This document shows positions 13,501 through 28,500 of a stretch of DNA of 64,000 bases, one piece after another. Source of the DNA: Phoronis australis (Eukaryota > Phoronida > Phoronidae); contig NMRA01000105.1 in assembly GCA_002633005.1 (NCBI GenBank), positions 534,010 through 598,009 of the forward strand, written 5' to 3'. The notes under the pieces are model-generated. The model saw only the letters and a program-made list of their open reading frames with translations, was not told the origin of the DNA and did no database searches. The position numbers and the translations under genes are program-made. Position 1 is the stretch's first letter; every line of letters begins with the position of its first letter.

Positions 13501-16500
13501 TTGTCATCATTGGCCTATGAATATACAGCGCCATCTATGTGCTCATGTATTTGTCATCAGTGGCCTATGAATATACAGTGCCCTCTATGGGCTCTTGTTG
13601 ACAAGTACAGCAGGGCTGAATTTCGTAGACTGCAAAACATTAACTTACACTTGCGGTGAAAAATCTCCACTATTATAGTGAATTGAATTTGAAATTCAAG
13701 ATTCCAAGCTCACCGACCAATCATTTCATAATCGTCACTTGTCATGATGGACTGATAAGTGAGGTGTGACTATAATAGGTTAACAATGCTAAAGTTGTGC
13801 ATAAAGGCTACTATAAATGAGGGAATCTTACCGCTAATTAAACAATGGACTTAGAGACAAAAGTCCACATGGAGGCTAGGGCGAATAGCAAGCGCCATCT
13901 ACATGTCATAATTCTCTAGTTGGCACTGAGGCGGGCAACCCTGGATTGTCAGAAAACCTTAAGTCTGTCCACTCAATTACTCTTTATTTTACTTTAATTT
14001 TACAGCATTAAAATAGGAGTAGCCTGAACAATTTAGACGTTTGATTTCGTCCATTTTGTGGACGGAAAGGGTATATAGTGTTAGTAGTGTTCCAGCATTA
14101 TACTCCCTGAAGCCCCTAAGTTCGCTAATTCACAATCATAATAGCATTACGTATGTTCAGGGGCCGCAGTACTTTGCTAGGAACACCCCTGAGTATACTT
14201 TGCTAGGATAGTACACCCCCGAGCATACTTTGCTAGGATAGTACACCCCCGAGCATGCTTTGCTAGGATAGTACACCCCGAGCATACTCACGAAACACTC
14301 ACCTTTCACTCGCTTGGTTTTGTGAGATCTTGCGAGATCAAGATATTTGGTTTATGGAACACTCTCCTGGCTTTGATGATGATTGTAAATTAATATTCTT
14401 TCAATTTATAGCTGCAACATCATGTTTTTTGACATTTCTTACCATTTGCTAGTCAAAAAGTATACCTCATGTGACTCATGTATGATCAATATAGTCTTCA
14501 AATGCCATGTTATGAAATGATGTTCTCAAGAATAAGTTGTTTTGGTGTTTTCTTGCAGATGGTCGCCTGCTGAAGTTCTCAGCTCACAAAAAAGTGAAAC
14601 TTGGAGAAGACTTCACGCCGTACCTGGAGAGCCCCCTGTCTTTACCGTATGATACTAGATCCTTCTCTCGTGTGGTTTATGCCACCAAGTCAGGAGTTGT
14701 GTTGATGGTTGATTTGCCTGGTAGTAGCACTACTGAGCAGCGCAAGGAGTTTAGTAGCCCAAGTGAAAAAAATTTGAATGACTTCACATTTCATGAAAGC
14801 TGGAAAGAGCGAGTTTTGATTAGTCCTTATTGGTCAACAAGCGAGCTTAGTAGCGATGCTGACAGCGGCTTGTTCTACAACACATTTGAAATTACTAATG
14901 CAAGCTCAGGAGAGACAACTACTGCCTTGCAGTTTGCTTCTGCAGTTGTTAATGCATATGATTCCTCATTGCAATTCAAGGCTCAGTACGCTGCTGTGTT
15001 CACATGGAACAAGATGAAAGATCCGGAGAATCAGAACAGCGTGACTTTCCAGTGCATCCTCACATCTGACTACAACAACACTTATGCAGCATTTATTTAC
15101 GAGGACCGCGCTATGAACTGGAAGAAGACTTTGTCGCCCGGGCAGAACTTTCGAGCACGGGTTGGTATTAAGACACCAAGGACATCTAAGGAGTATGAGA
15201 ATTCTTATCTTCAGCATGGCAAGGACCAAACGTTGATTTCTCGCATGGACCAGCAGACTCAGCATAAGAATGGTCAACAAGGACGATTTGTCTACAGCTT
15301 GACGACTGGCCACGATGCTTCATTTGTTCACGCAGGTCTCGCCTGTAGAACGTGGATTACCGATGATAAAAACAGCACATTCTCGACAGAGAAAGCAAAT
15401 TTGGCACCAAGTGGAAGGGAGATGGTGGATGAGTCTTTCTGGGTCGACATTACCAAAACAGGAAGTCCAGTAGATGGCGTGAGATGCTTTGAGAGTATGG
15501 ATTCATTCTTTATTGATGGGGAGGAGCAGCCAAAGCTGCGAGCATGTTACAGGGATGGTGCTTTACTGACCGAGGGTGAGCCAGCAGATTTCCTCAACAC
15601 CCTTAAGCGATACAGTGGCGACAAGAACAACCTTGACCATGAGGCTGCAAGGCACTGCTGCCGTCAAGCCAACATCGATTCTTTTGCTAGTAGCTACGAT
15701 CTGTGTGAAGATTATCTCACGCGACGTCCCATTGTCACAAGCGCCAAGTTTATCAACCGAAAACCAGGTACACCATATCTGTCTGTCTGGAATACTGTGG
15801 TGTTTTAAGGGAATGTCTGACTTTCAGTCACATGCAGTGTTTTAGTTACGGTTGAGAATCAAATGGGCTGGGTCCCTTGGACACAGCCATTATAGGGATT
15901 AATTCAGATTGTACTTATCGTTCTGTAATCTGGCAATCCAATTACATAACTGATAGTTCTTGATAGGCATGATGATTCCGTTGTTTCTTAATATCTAGCC
16001 TTCTAATTTTGTTCAGTAATTGTATTTCAACACACAAACCAGAAATGAATCATGGTTGCAGTGTAGTGAACTTGTTTGTCTGGCATGAGAACTAAAGTTG
16101 AGATTTTTGTATGTGGATCTAAGTTTCATTAGTACTGACTCTGCTGATTTCAGCCTCAGGTATTGGCGATCCTCACTTCCTGACCTTTGATGGCAAAATG
16201 TTCACGTTCAACGGACGTGGAGAGTATATTCTGGCAAAGGTGGATGGAGAGTTTGAAGTTCAAGCACGTGCCACACCAGTCATGAAGAATGGCAAGGCAC
16301 AAGACGCGACCATCTTGACGTCTGTTGCTGCCAAGCAAATGAGTCCTTTGAGCGATGTCGTAGAGTTCAGACTGAACAGTTCTGGAAGTGGAATTGGTCA
16401 GTTCATTTCATTGCTTGTGGTGATCATTGCTATCTACCAAAAACAAGCGACGTGTAGTGTGCCCCCTTTTGGCAATTGTTTTTTGTTTGAAAAATTAAAA

Positions 16501-19500
16501 AATTTGAGTTTCTTCATTTGAGTTGGTTTAAAAATGTTGTACCAGAGAGATCATTGCCACCAATCTCTATATTGCATCATTCCGTGCTGAAAATAGTTTT
16601 TGCATTTTCTCTAATTTGATGACTGTTACTGTCATTGGTCACTAGAGCATGGTCAGGGATTTTGTAGGTATACTGAGTGCTGTTTAGTGGTAATTTTGAT
16701 TGTTATTGTGAGACATCTTGTTTCCCAGAGTTGCATGCGCGGGATCTTTTGATATAATTTTGCAGCGCTCACAAAAATGTGAAATCATGTAAGTTAACAC
16801 AGTCTTGCCTCTTGTTTTTTCTATGAGCTCATGAGTGTTATTTTGACTTAATGATCCACTTCATTCTTTTGTAATATGAGTGATCATCAACGTCACATGT
16901 CTTTTAATAACTAGGTGATATAGAGTGACCGTGCGACTCCAGTCTGTATGCATACACTTCATGTTTGGTTTATTTGTCTTTGAAGTTAAGAATTTTTGAC
17001 CTGCAGAAGCAGCTCTCAATATACAATATCACAACATTTTACTTTTGGGTTGAATGACACTTCTATCTTTTATACTGGTCCAAGTGCATCTTTGTCCTCT
17101 AATGGCAGTTTTATGGTTATCTTATTTATTTAATTTTTAAATGTTTTTGCTCTTAAGTGCGGACAATCATTTTATATTCACTAAATGTAGATTTAGAATG
17201 CATGACGTAGGAGGCAATAAAAAGATGACAATTTTATGAGAGTGCTGTCATTATCAAGTATCTGTACCCCCCTTACAGATGTGTACATCAACAAGACTAT
17301 ACAAGATGGAGGTGGGGACAAGATACTTTCCCAGCACCAATCTCACAACGGTGTTCGCTTGATGACTGTTACTAGGGACTCGGAGACATTTTATACCATG
17401 GCCTTTTTAACTGGTGTAAGCGTGCAGGTAAAAGTGGAGTTTAATCTCTTACGTGTCGTTGTCATCGCTCCTGGAGAGTGGAAGGGCAAACCTGTGGGAT
17501 TGATGGGCAACTCGGACGACAACCTTGACAATGACTTTGCTTATCCCAACGGTACCCAGCTGGAGACGGGAATCGACTCAACTGAAGAAGAAATCTTCTT
17601 CTGGGGACAAGAATGTGAGTTGTTTTACGATTACTGCAACTAGTATTGTTAGTAGAACATATACCCAAGATCTGCTCCGTCAGTGTTGTGATAGAACATA
17701 ACCAAGATCTGCTCCATCGGTATTGTTGTAGAACATAGCCAAGATCTGCTCCATCTTTGTTGTGGTAGAACACAGCCGAGATCTACTCTTTCAGTGTTGT
17801 GGTAACATAGCCAAGATCTGCTCCATCTTTGTTGTGGTAGAACACAGCCGAGATCTACTCTTTCAGTGTTGTGGTAGAACATAGCCAAGATCTGCTCCGT
17901 CAGTGTTGTGGTAGAACATAGCCAAGATATGCTCCATCAGTGTTGTGGTAGAACATAGCCAAGATCTGCTCCGTCAGTGTTGTGGTAGAACATAGCCAAA
18001 ATCTGCTCCTTCAACATTGTGCTAAAACTTAGCCAATATATGCTTCACCAGTATTAGGACAGCCACGATCTTCCCAATGAGATATTGTCAGAATTACCTT
18101 CATAGTAAAAACTTGTCTTGCTTTTGGATCCACAGAAACATGTGGCAGTATGGTGTTGGCCTTCGGCTACTCCTGTTCATGAACATCAGTGGTCCAGGCT
18201 TGGTGGCCTGTCACCACTCTTAGGCAAGGTCAACTAATCGATTTTCTGGAACTGGCCATATCTGATGTTTATAAAGACATCTCTTAGTTATGTGACTTTC
18301 CTAATAAACCATCAGAAATGACCAAACTTTTGGTATGCAATTTCAGTTGTTCATTGTGAGTGAAACTAGCCTGGGGTCCGTTTCATGAAAACTGGATCAA
18401 GACTTAAGTCAGAAATTTATTTTTGCCCTCCATTCAATTGTTTCTGAAAAGTAGTTAAATCTCACTTGAGAAAAAGTGCAATCTCTGAGAATATACGCAT
18501 AATTACTAGTTTCTGTGACAATCTCAATGCCATTTCTGGACTGCGATGTGCTCATTTTGTGAAGGGAGAAGGTATAATCAAGTTCCTGTCTTAATTCTTT
18601 AATTTTTCATGAAACACACCAGAGATATTTTAAGTCTTACCCTGTTAACAAGAAGAGCTGAGACAGTCCATCAGAATGTTTCTTGTGTCCTTGCTCAGGA
18701 CTTCTGTTTCTCATTTCCAGGGAGAATCAACAATGACACCTCGCTGTTCTATTACGACCGTGCTAACAACGAGAGTTGGGCTTTCTTCGATGAACCCAAC
18801 AATATACCGGTGTTCTTTAACTCGGATCTCACCATCATGTTCCCAGACAGTGTTGAACGGGCTGCTGCAGAGGAAGCTTGCTACGGCCAATCATCAGACC
18901 CCAACCCAGCTGCTCGTAGGCAATGCTATTTTGACTTCAAGGTTACGGGTAGTGCAGAGATTGCAAAAGGAACCCAGGCAGCGAAAATAGATGTTGAAGC
19001 CAAACGAAAAGCCCTGAGTAAGTTTTGTGCGCTTTATCTTCTCAAGGAGAGAAATATTATCATCAGTGTAAACCAAGTTACTGGCTTCATGAGCAGTAGT
19101 TATTTTAACTAAAGCTGTATTGTAGTTTTTTTCCTGTTGTGGTCATTCTTTTGTGTGTCATCAGTCCTACACAACGCTGTGCTAAACATTTTAATTCCTA
19201 CAGCACAAGGACAATTAGTCTTATTTCATTTTTTTCAGATTTTGCCGGCAGAAAGGTGCATTCTTTTTCATTTTGTTAAAAGGTTATATTTAATTTAAGC
19301 AAGATAGGAGAGTCGTGTGAAATGATCATCTTTAGATTTAAGTTTCACGAGTGGATCTTGATTATATGAAGACTTTCAAAAAAATTTCACTCTGCTACGC
19401 TTCACTGGTTTTGCAGGGGTGCTGAGTAGAGTTGCATTTGCACCAAATCCTCTGCTGTGGAGGCATATTTTGCTGTTCATGACTTTTCCAAATATTCCAC

Positions 19501-22500
19501 TGGCACACCTCCATTCGATACAAGATTAACTATGTACAGTTATCAGTGCTAAAATGAACTTATTGGTCCTAAACTTATATTGAGAAGGAGCTTTGGTATG
19601 AGTAAATTGTTTTGTAACCCAATTATTGACATTGTTGTTTACAGCCAACTACCCCCCAATTGTCAAAGGGAATGCAACTCTACAAGTCATAGTAGGTCAT
19701 AGTTACTCAGACCTGCATACCCTTGATGCTACTGATCAAAACGGTGACGCCATCTATTTCCTGTTGAATGAAAATGCGCCGTCTGGCCTCTCAGTCGCTA
19801 ATGACACCAAGAAACTGTCGTGGACTAGTGTTAAGTATGTTGCCAATGCCACAGTACAGATTACAGCCACCGATCTGTCTGCCTCATCGCTGTGGGTTCC
19901 AAAAGTGGAGCTGTGTAACTGCCAGGTTAGTCTATTTGCTGTGAGTGTCTGTTACATGATAATCACAACCCCGTCAACAACAGCAGCAGCAACAGCAGCA
20001 GTAGCAGCAGCAGCAACAACAGCAGCAGCAAAAGCAGCAGAATTATGCAGCAGCAGGAGCAGCAGCAGCAGCAGAAGTATCATTTTGAGGTAGCAATATC
20101 ACCAGTATTGACAGCATTAGTGGTAGCAGCAGCAACAACACCAGTAGTCGAAGTATCAGCAACAACAGCAGCATCAGTAACAGTGCAGTAGTAACGTCAG
20201 CAACAACTGCAGCAGTGCAACAGCAACAGTATTGTCAGCAGCACGAGTTGGCAGCAGTGTCAGCAGCAGCAGCAGTAGCAGCATCAGCAGTACCAGCCAT
20301 ATCAGCTATAGTCATTTCTTAATTGTTAGTTATCTCGCTAATGATTTACTAAATAGCTCAAAGTTACGATTGCTGATCCTAAATTGTTACTGTGTGATTT
20401 TAACTTGCGTCACTATCATTTTTTTATTCTTCCAGAATGGTGGTGTCTGTCAATTCGGGACCAACGGCTTGGCAAACTTCGTCATCGTCCCCTGTCAGTG
20501 TCAGCCCGGTTATGCTGGAGACCTCTGTGATACGGACATTGATGGCTGTGCAGACAATCCCTGCCACACTACATGTACTGACGTGCCAGCCAAAACATTC
20601 GCTGTCTCCAACGTCACATTTCAGTGCGATCCATGCCCTGTGGGCTTAGTTGGAAACGGTCAAGTTTGCTACGACTATAATGAGTGTCTGAAGGACTTCC
20701 CATGTGAGTTAAAATTTTCATTTTTAAAAACTGTCATGATCTTTTTTTAGATTTACGCTCATATTCCCAGACGAGCAATAATCATAGCTAGAGACAATTT
20801 AACATTGTTTTTAGACTCAGGTTTGATTTGCTCCCACAAAGAACAATGTCTTCTGAATAGAACAGCGACTTGACGTCTGGCGAATTTTCAATGATATAAA
20901 TACCTTTAGTGTTGTGGGTATCGTGTAGGCCAGCTCCATAAATTCATTCAGATAAAATTTATTTAAAGTACAACAAGGAAGTTCCTATTTTTACATGGGC
21001 ATACGGTACATCAAGTTGACTTGTTGATTGTTTTCATGACGGCCACAAACTTGTGAGGACCATATTGAAATCAAGCATTCAGGTTTATGTGGCATATATT
21101 CATGCTTTCCCTTTGGTCTGTGCGGCAGCTGCACCATTGAGAATCATCGTTTGGGTTCCATGTTCTGTCAGTGGTGAAACCCTTTGGTTTTTCTTAATAT
21201 GGGTTGTCACCATTTTTATTGTGCTATTTTTAATATTTTTGCGGATTATTTATCGAAAAATCTATACTGTGGATTTCCAGGTGAACAGAAATGTGAAAAT
21301 CTGCCAGGAAGCTACGTCTGCTCATGCAGCGCTGGATACAACATGGCAGCCAACCTTAAGAACTGCACGGACGAAGATGAATGTGCGCGTGGCACAGACA
21401 ACTGTGACGCTAAGGCCACCTGTAGGAACACCGTGGGAAGCTTCACGTGTTCCTGCATTTCAGGCTACAGTGGTTCAGGTATTTTTCAGCTCACATTTTG
21501 CATGTTTCGCCAGGTGATGCACGACTGTGTTATGGTTCACGATGTATGTACACCTCAACCCATGGTTAGCATTTTCTTGTGTATGTCTGAATGCAAGGAG
21601 AAATCTGCACCAACTTAACATCCTACAATTTATACTCACTAACTCTGAATAATAGGAATCTGAATTATATGTTAACCACCGTTGTTTTATGTGTTGACCG
21701 ACTGCTGTGGCACTGTCTTGTCGCATTTTTTATGCTTGTGGCTCAATAACTGTTCCTTGATGGATCTCCATGATGATGTTTGACATATGTTTCTATTGAG
21801 GAGAGTGCAACAGATGCAGAATTTGTGACAAATCTGCATATAGTCTCCATGTGGCAGTTTGTTTTTCTTTGTGTTTGCCCACCACCCGTATTTCATGGAA
21901 TTTGGCAAATAAGTTCACTATCTCATAGACAACAACACCGGCCCTGCTTCAGTTAGATTCGACATTCATTGGGTCCCCTATTGGCCTTTGTTATCTTCCT
22001 CCCTATCTGAATTTCTTAAAGAATCATGCTGAAAGGTGGCATATGTGTTCCTATTGAGGAGAGCGCCTCTGTCCTTTTTGCACCCCCGAGAGGCTATCAA
22101 TAATTTTTACTAACATTACTTCATTTAATAGGAATGTTTAAAATAATGACCAGCCCTTTTTATCTGTCCTGCGTGCGATGCACAAAGTGCAAACATACCA
22201 GTGCTGCATTATCATGCTCTTGGAATATTTAGTTAGCTTGAAATTTTATGTAATGTAACAGTCGTAATCTTTTATAACCAATGAATGGTGAAAAGTTAAT
22301 AAATAGGAAAGCCTGTTACGGGATATCCCCGAGGTGTACCCCTAGTCCCTCATATGGACCTTACCGTGGGCAGCTTTGGGATATGTTGTGAACATGCCAT
22401 TTATCATAAACGATTACTTTATCATAACAGGGTTTGTTATCCTCAATCTTTCTACATGCATATAATTGGGTAATAAGCCATGCTGGAAACCAGTTTCCAA

Positions 22501-25500
22501 TGAATTATAGCTCAAGGCTTGGTTTTGTTGACAAAATCGATATACCTCAATTGTAGAAATTTAAGAACCCGCATAGCCCAATTTTTACCCCTCGATTCAG
22601 ATTTTATAGTTTCCATCTGTTTCTCGTCCCAAAAAGAAAAGGGAAAAATACAGCCTGGTTGCTTTCAAACCTTTTATTTAAGACATCTGATAAGAAATGA
22701 TAATTACTCTCACTATGTAACCTAGTCTGAATAGAGTCACTCTATTGATAAGCCCCCTTAGTGAGAATGGAATGTGGATAGAACTGGTCAGGCTGACCAC
22801 ATGACATTGGAGAAATTTAAAAGATTTCTTCCAATCATTCCTTATCTCATTTAATTGTGAAGTTTACAGCATGCCTGACTGTATTTCTTGTGTGTCAGGT
22901 TATGAAGGCACCTGTCAGGATGTTGACGAGTGTTCGGCTAACACAGCTCCGTGTCCCAATAACTCTTTCTGTCAGAACAATGAGGGCAGCTATGACTGTG
23001 TCTGTATTCCTGGCTTCAAATGGAATGCACAGACTTCCATGTGTGATGCAATCGACGAATGTCTGTTGGGGAACAACTGTGCACAGGTAACAGACTGCAT
23101 TATGGCTTAATTTGGTTCATGGTGGGGAAACTTGGGTTATCACAGTACAGAAGGCATATATGAGACAGTGACCAGTTGCCTGCCAGTATCACCACCCCTG
23201 TACTGGCTTTTGTGTGCTGCAGTGCTGACATTATAAAATGGTACAATTGTCAGGTTGCAAACATACGATGACACCATAACCAACTAGTCAGGTTACGTAT
23301 AATCTGACTAAAAATTTGCATGTCTGTTGGTGAGATTTATTGTGATCAGATGGCATGCGCTTTGGGAATATTTTGTGCAAAAGATTTGCTATCTTCATCA
23401 ATAAATTTTGAGGCTCTCTTTTGGTCTTTTCATATTTTTGTGGTGGTTGCTTAGTCGTTTTCGCACCACAAAGCACATTATATTTTTCCAAACTTTCAGT
23501 TCTGGTGCTGCCCTCTAGTGACGAGTGATTTTGTGCCAAAAGTTTTGATTGGCCCTTTAGTCCTTGATTTTGACTTGTTACTTTACAAATTCATACTTAC
23601 CATAAGATAATGGTCATAAAAATTGATTTATGGTTGGATACAGATTTTCAGAAAACAAATTAAACAACATTGTTTAGAAAAATCCCAGAAGAAGCCTCTG
23701 CCAAAAATGGCCTACGCTTTTTAGTATTCAAACATTTTAATTAAACGTGTTGGCTTCTATGTTCTGTTTTACTATTGGTCTTTTTATGATGCTCTGTTTT
23801 ACTATTGGTCAGTTTTACGATGTTCTGTTTTACTATTGGTAAGTTTTACGATGTTGTGTTTTACTATTGGTCAGTTTTATGATGTTCTGTTTTACTAGTG
23901 GTCAGTTTCATGATATTCTGTTTTACTATTGGTCAGTTTTACGATGTTGTGTTTTACTATTGGTCAGTTTTATGATGTTCTGTTTTAGTATTGGTCTATT
24001 TTATGATGTTCTTTTTCACTATTGGTCAATTTTATGATTGGCAGGAGTGTAATGATGAAGTGGGCAAGTACTCGTGCTCATGTAAGGCAGGGTTCAAGCT
24101 TGCAGCAGACCTGCGGAATTGTGAGCCGGCCAGTCAATGCAGTGCAGAGCAACGAGCTGCGTGTGACGGAGGAAACAACCGCTCGGTCTGCGCCAACGAT
24201 GAAACCAACCAGGGTTTCTTATGCCAGTGCCCCAAGGGTTATGCTTTAAACTCGGAAAAACAATGCATTGGTAATTATAATGGCTTATGTGTTGTAATCA
24301 ACAAAATTAAGTCTCTTGTACTTGACTGCGTATGTTTCTATGGCAAGATTTGTTATGATGAACAGAATCCTATGTTGTCACCCTTACCGGCCGAGATTGA
24401 GGAACTCGAACGGTTTGCGTTCCTGGAAACCTGTCGCATTGGTCAAAGGCACCATGCTGTTGTACTTAATTATATCACCTCAGGCTGCTGATGTTATCGT
24501 TCACTAGATAATCAGCCCATCATAAACACTCAGGGGACAACAATAGTATTTTTGAATTTTCGAATTGAAAGCATTTAAATAGCACATGAATTTTGAATAC
24601 TTCGTGAAAAGTACACATGATTAGGTTTTTGAATTTTGAAAATCAGACAAGAACTGTGACTTACACAACCAAAAATTTTTGTACAATGTTGCCATATTAT
24701 GCTTCTCATTACTTATGCTGTTTATGCAACATTATCGGGCCAATTACCAAACCAAATATTTACACTCGACTCAACTTATTCCTTACAGAAGATTACAGCT
24801 AACCTTCTGGAGAATTTCTCCACAAGAGATTTACCATTTACTTTCTGCTCTTATCTATGTGGAATTCAGTTAATGTGACGGAAGTGTTTAAATTCTGTCT
24901 CCTCCTCAGAGAAGCTCCTGGAACCTGTTGTAGTTGATGCCAGCATCTGTGTGTTGTAGATATTGACGAGTGCTCAGCAGGTACTGCCCTCTGTAGGGCA
25001 TCGTCTAGCGAGTGCAAAAACAACGAAGGTAGCTACACTTGTGAGTGTAGGGCAGGATACAATCAGAGCTCAGATGGAAAGACATGTGAAGGTAATATTG
25101 ACAAACTGTCATAACCCTGGGTTTAATGATGTTTTTTGAAGTTGAGTCTGATTGATTGATTGATTGGTTGATTGATTTATTGTGTGTTATTAATGCATTT
25201 CATATTTTGTGTTTAGGTACACTGTTATTGTAAGGCCTATCCAGAGCTCTCAGCCATATTGATTGAATTGCCCTGGCTAAGCAATCCTAAATTAATAGAT
25301 TTCCTAAATTGACTTTCTTACTTTAATGCTTTACATTGTTGAGTATAGTAGCCTACTTTTATTCCACTTTGTTTCTTGGAATGCATTATGTTTTGCCGGT
25401 ATCCATGTGGTTTCCATATGTTCCTTGATTCTTTTTACAGAAAAATTTTAGACTTCAATTATGTCTACTCTCAGTTTCTTTGAACATTTGTGCAATATGT

Positions 25501-28500
25501 TCTTTTCTGAAACCGGATAAGTTGACCTTACAGATGATACAAAACGCCATGTACACAAAAGTTCAGTTTATCCTCAGATAAAAGTAAACAGGCTCTCCCC
25601 AGTATCAGCTGTCACCTTACTGAGCAGATGATCGCCTTCCCGACACTTCAGAAGCTCTGGAGTGAATGACTCCAATGCCACAGATTTATGCTCTAGGAGG
25701 TGCACACATAGGTCAATAATGATTAAGGTCGATTTGTAATTTGCAGACGTGGATGAATGTGCCAAAGCAGGTGGCACCAAGTGTGAGCAGACGTGTTCCA
25801 ATACAGTCGGCAGTTACATCTGCTCTTGTCAAAAGGGATACAGTCTCAACAGTGATGGCAAGACGTGCAACAGTAGGTGTCCTCAGCCATATTATTTAAA
25901 GCTGCATCTTGCCACGTTGAGCTGGCTAAAACGAATATGACTGTGACTTGAGTTGGTTATGGTAGTAAAAGGCATAATTTGATAAATGTGTTTTAGACAG
26001 CTAAACGGCAAAATGCAACTTTAATTTGTTAACCCTATTAAAGTTTAAAAATTTTCAAACATTTTGGCATTATGTATTTTAAATTACAAAGACATAAATG
26101 TCCCCCATTTACCCATTTACGAGCACTATAATTGATCACTGATACCTTCACAAAGATTAGGTTTCATGTTGAAATATGGGGAGCTGACAAGTGTAAGTAA
26201 ACAAAATAGTGTAAAGTTGCAGTTCTTGAAAACAGTGTGCTCTAGCTTTCGTCAATTCCAGATATTAACGAGTGTGCCAAAAGTGTTCTAAACAACTGCG
26301 ACAAGACCAACGGCGTATGCACGGACACTGCAGGTGGCTACACCTGCTCGTGTAAGACTGGTTATGCCCTCTCTGGGGATCTGTGTATTGACCTGAACGA
26401 ATGTGCTCAGCCTGACCGTGGGAACTGTTCTCAGGGATGTCGCAACCAGATCGGCACGTACATGTGTTATTGTGGAAATGGATACACACTAAACTCTGAT
26501 GGTAGAACATGTGATGGTACGTGTTGTGTGTAAACTTAACTTCGTTTTGGGCGTAGAGGCAGTAACTTGTCCGCATAGTGGCTTAGAACTTTACTGAAGG
26601 TTGTAATTCATGGGTGTCCACACACAGTAGACCTTTTGAAATTGACATGCAAGTTCACTGGAAGCAGTTCTTTATGAATCCTGTTCTTACCCATGCAACT
26701 AACCCAGTTGGGCTGTGTAACTATAAACACCCCTTAACGAAGGGTTTATGGTCCTGGGTGAGAAGTAAGTGTTTGATTACCCCCTATGGATAGCAGGATA
26801 GTGGAGCCCAGAATAGACTGCTACCTTCATCTTTTGTCTCAGTGCATTGCCTATTCATTTGAAAAGTATACAAAAATTAAGTTGCACCGTGAATATCATT
26901 GCACTTTATTGCATTTATTTTAGAGGATGTTGATTAAGATGTTACGCAACTGTCAAATTTTTTTGGAGCAGATGCATTTTGAAATTTTATGGAATTCAAC
27001 CAATTACACAGCTCGTCAATAAAAATTGATGGTGCAAAGTTTTGAATTATGTGTTGTTTTGTCATTTTTAGATGTCAATGAGTGCGTGAGTGATGTCTCC
27101 AATGATTGCTACTCCAAACTTTACTGCAGTAACACAGTGGGTAGTTACGTCTGCTCCTGCCCTTCAGGATTTGTGCTCAAGTCAGACGGAAAGACATGCG
27201 AGTCTATTGAGAAGTAAGTTTTATCTTTGAAATGCTTCCATTTACTTCCAATGTTCGTTGTCAGTTAAATCCATATTATGTAGTCAGGTAATCACCTAGG
27301 ACCTGTTTCTTAAAAAGTCTATTGGCTTTTGCTTTTGACTGAAGTCAAAAGTCAGATATCTGACTATGAATAGCCGGAAATCTTTTTTGTCTTTTGTGTT
27401 TCTCAAAATGGTTTGTCTTCTGTCTTGTTGAGCAGACTACGGATTTCTGTCTTTTGACTTCGATTTGTAGACAGATTTTCTGAAACTGGCTTAGCCATTC
27501 GTAGACTGATTTTTAGCCAAAAATCAAAAGTAGACTTAAAGCCAATAGACACTTTGAGAAACAGACGCGGGATTTTTGGTTATGCATTCATATTTAAATA
27601 AAAGTAAATACTATATTCGCCCTAATAACCACCCATGCCCCTATAAGCGCCCCCCATGCGTTTTCAGACTTTGCTAAAATAAGCGCCCAGCCCATGAACA
27701 CGTACATACAGATTTCAACCGCCTTGGGACACAATAAGTGCCCCCCTGAAACAAATTTTCCTAAGCGTCCGAGGTGGTTGGGCGAAAACGGTAGTATTAA
27801 ATAGTAAAATACTGCTCCCCATGAAATGATTTATAACATTCTTGTTGATGTATGGTTAATAATGTTCCTCTATTGCCAAGATGTGCCGCGGACAACACCT
27901 GCAGTTATACCTGTGCCCGAGTCAACGGTACGGACATTTGCCAGTGTCCTAGCGGTCAACAACTGGACGGTCCAGGCATCAACTGCACTGACATCAATGA
28001 ATGTGCAAGGTCTGACAACCACCTGTGTGACAGCACCTACAATGTGGTGTGTGAAAACTTGTCGCCTGGTTACAAGTGCGTCTGTTCAGACAGCCTGTAC
28101 TACACTCAGGTGGAGGGGAGGAAGTGTGTTGATAAGGACGAGTGCGCTTTTGGCACCTACACCTGCCCTAGCAACTCCCGATGTCAGAATAAGAGCCCTG
28201 GATACAGCTGCGAGTGTGACCCTGGTTATGTCGACGATGGAAGTGGGCAGTGTGTTGGTAGGTGTTTTTTATGTTAGTGCTGTCATGCATCGAGTACTTG
28301 TTTTGGCACTACTACTGCTGTTGATAGGGGGCGCTTGTGAGCTTCAGTCACTCAGTTATTTAGTGCAATTGGTGCTGTAGGTGTCTTATGCAACCTTTAT
28401 ATGAAAGTAATTGCAAGCGGTTGTGCCAAAGAGTTGTTAGTACCCTGGCGTAGTGTATGTAGTCAACCATTAACTGTTTAACTGGTGACGTGCATAAGAC

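Noticed and set aside
17642-18050. Array of regular 37-bp repeats considered as a CRISPR
   Set aside because: Units are contiguous with no unique spacers, in a eukaryotic intron.
19926-20093. Open extension of exon 10 into an Ala/Ser-rich tail
   Set aside because: The donor after VELCNCQ and perfect completion of the EGF by exon 11 show that this is a CAG-repeat intron.
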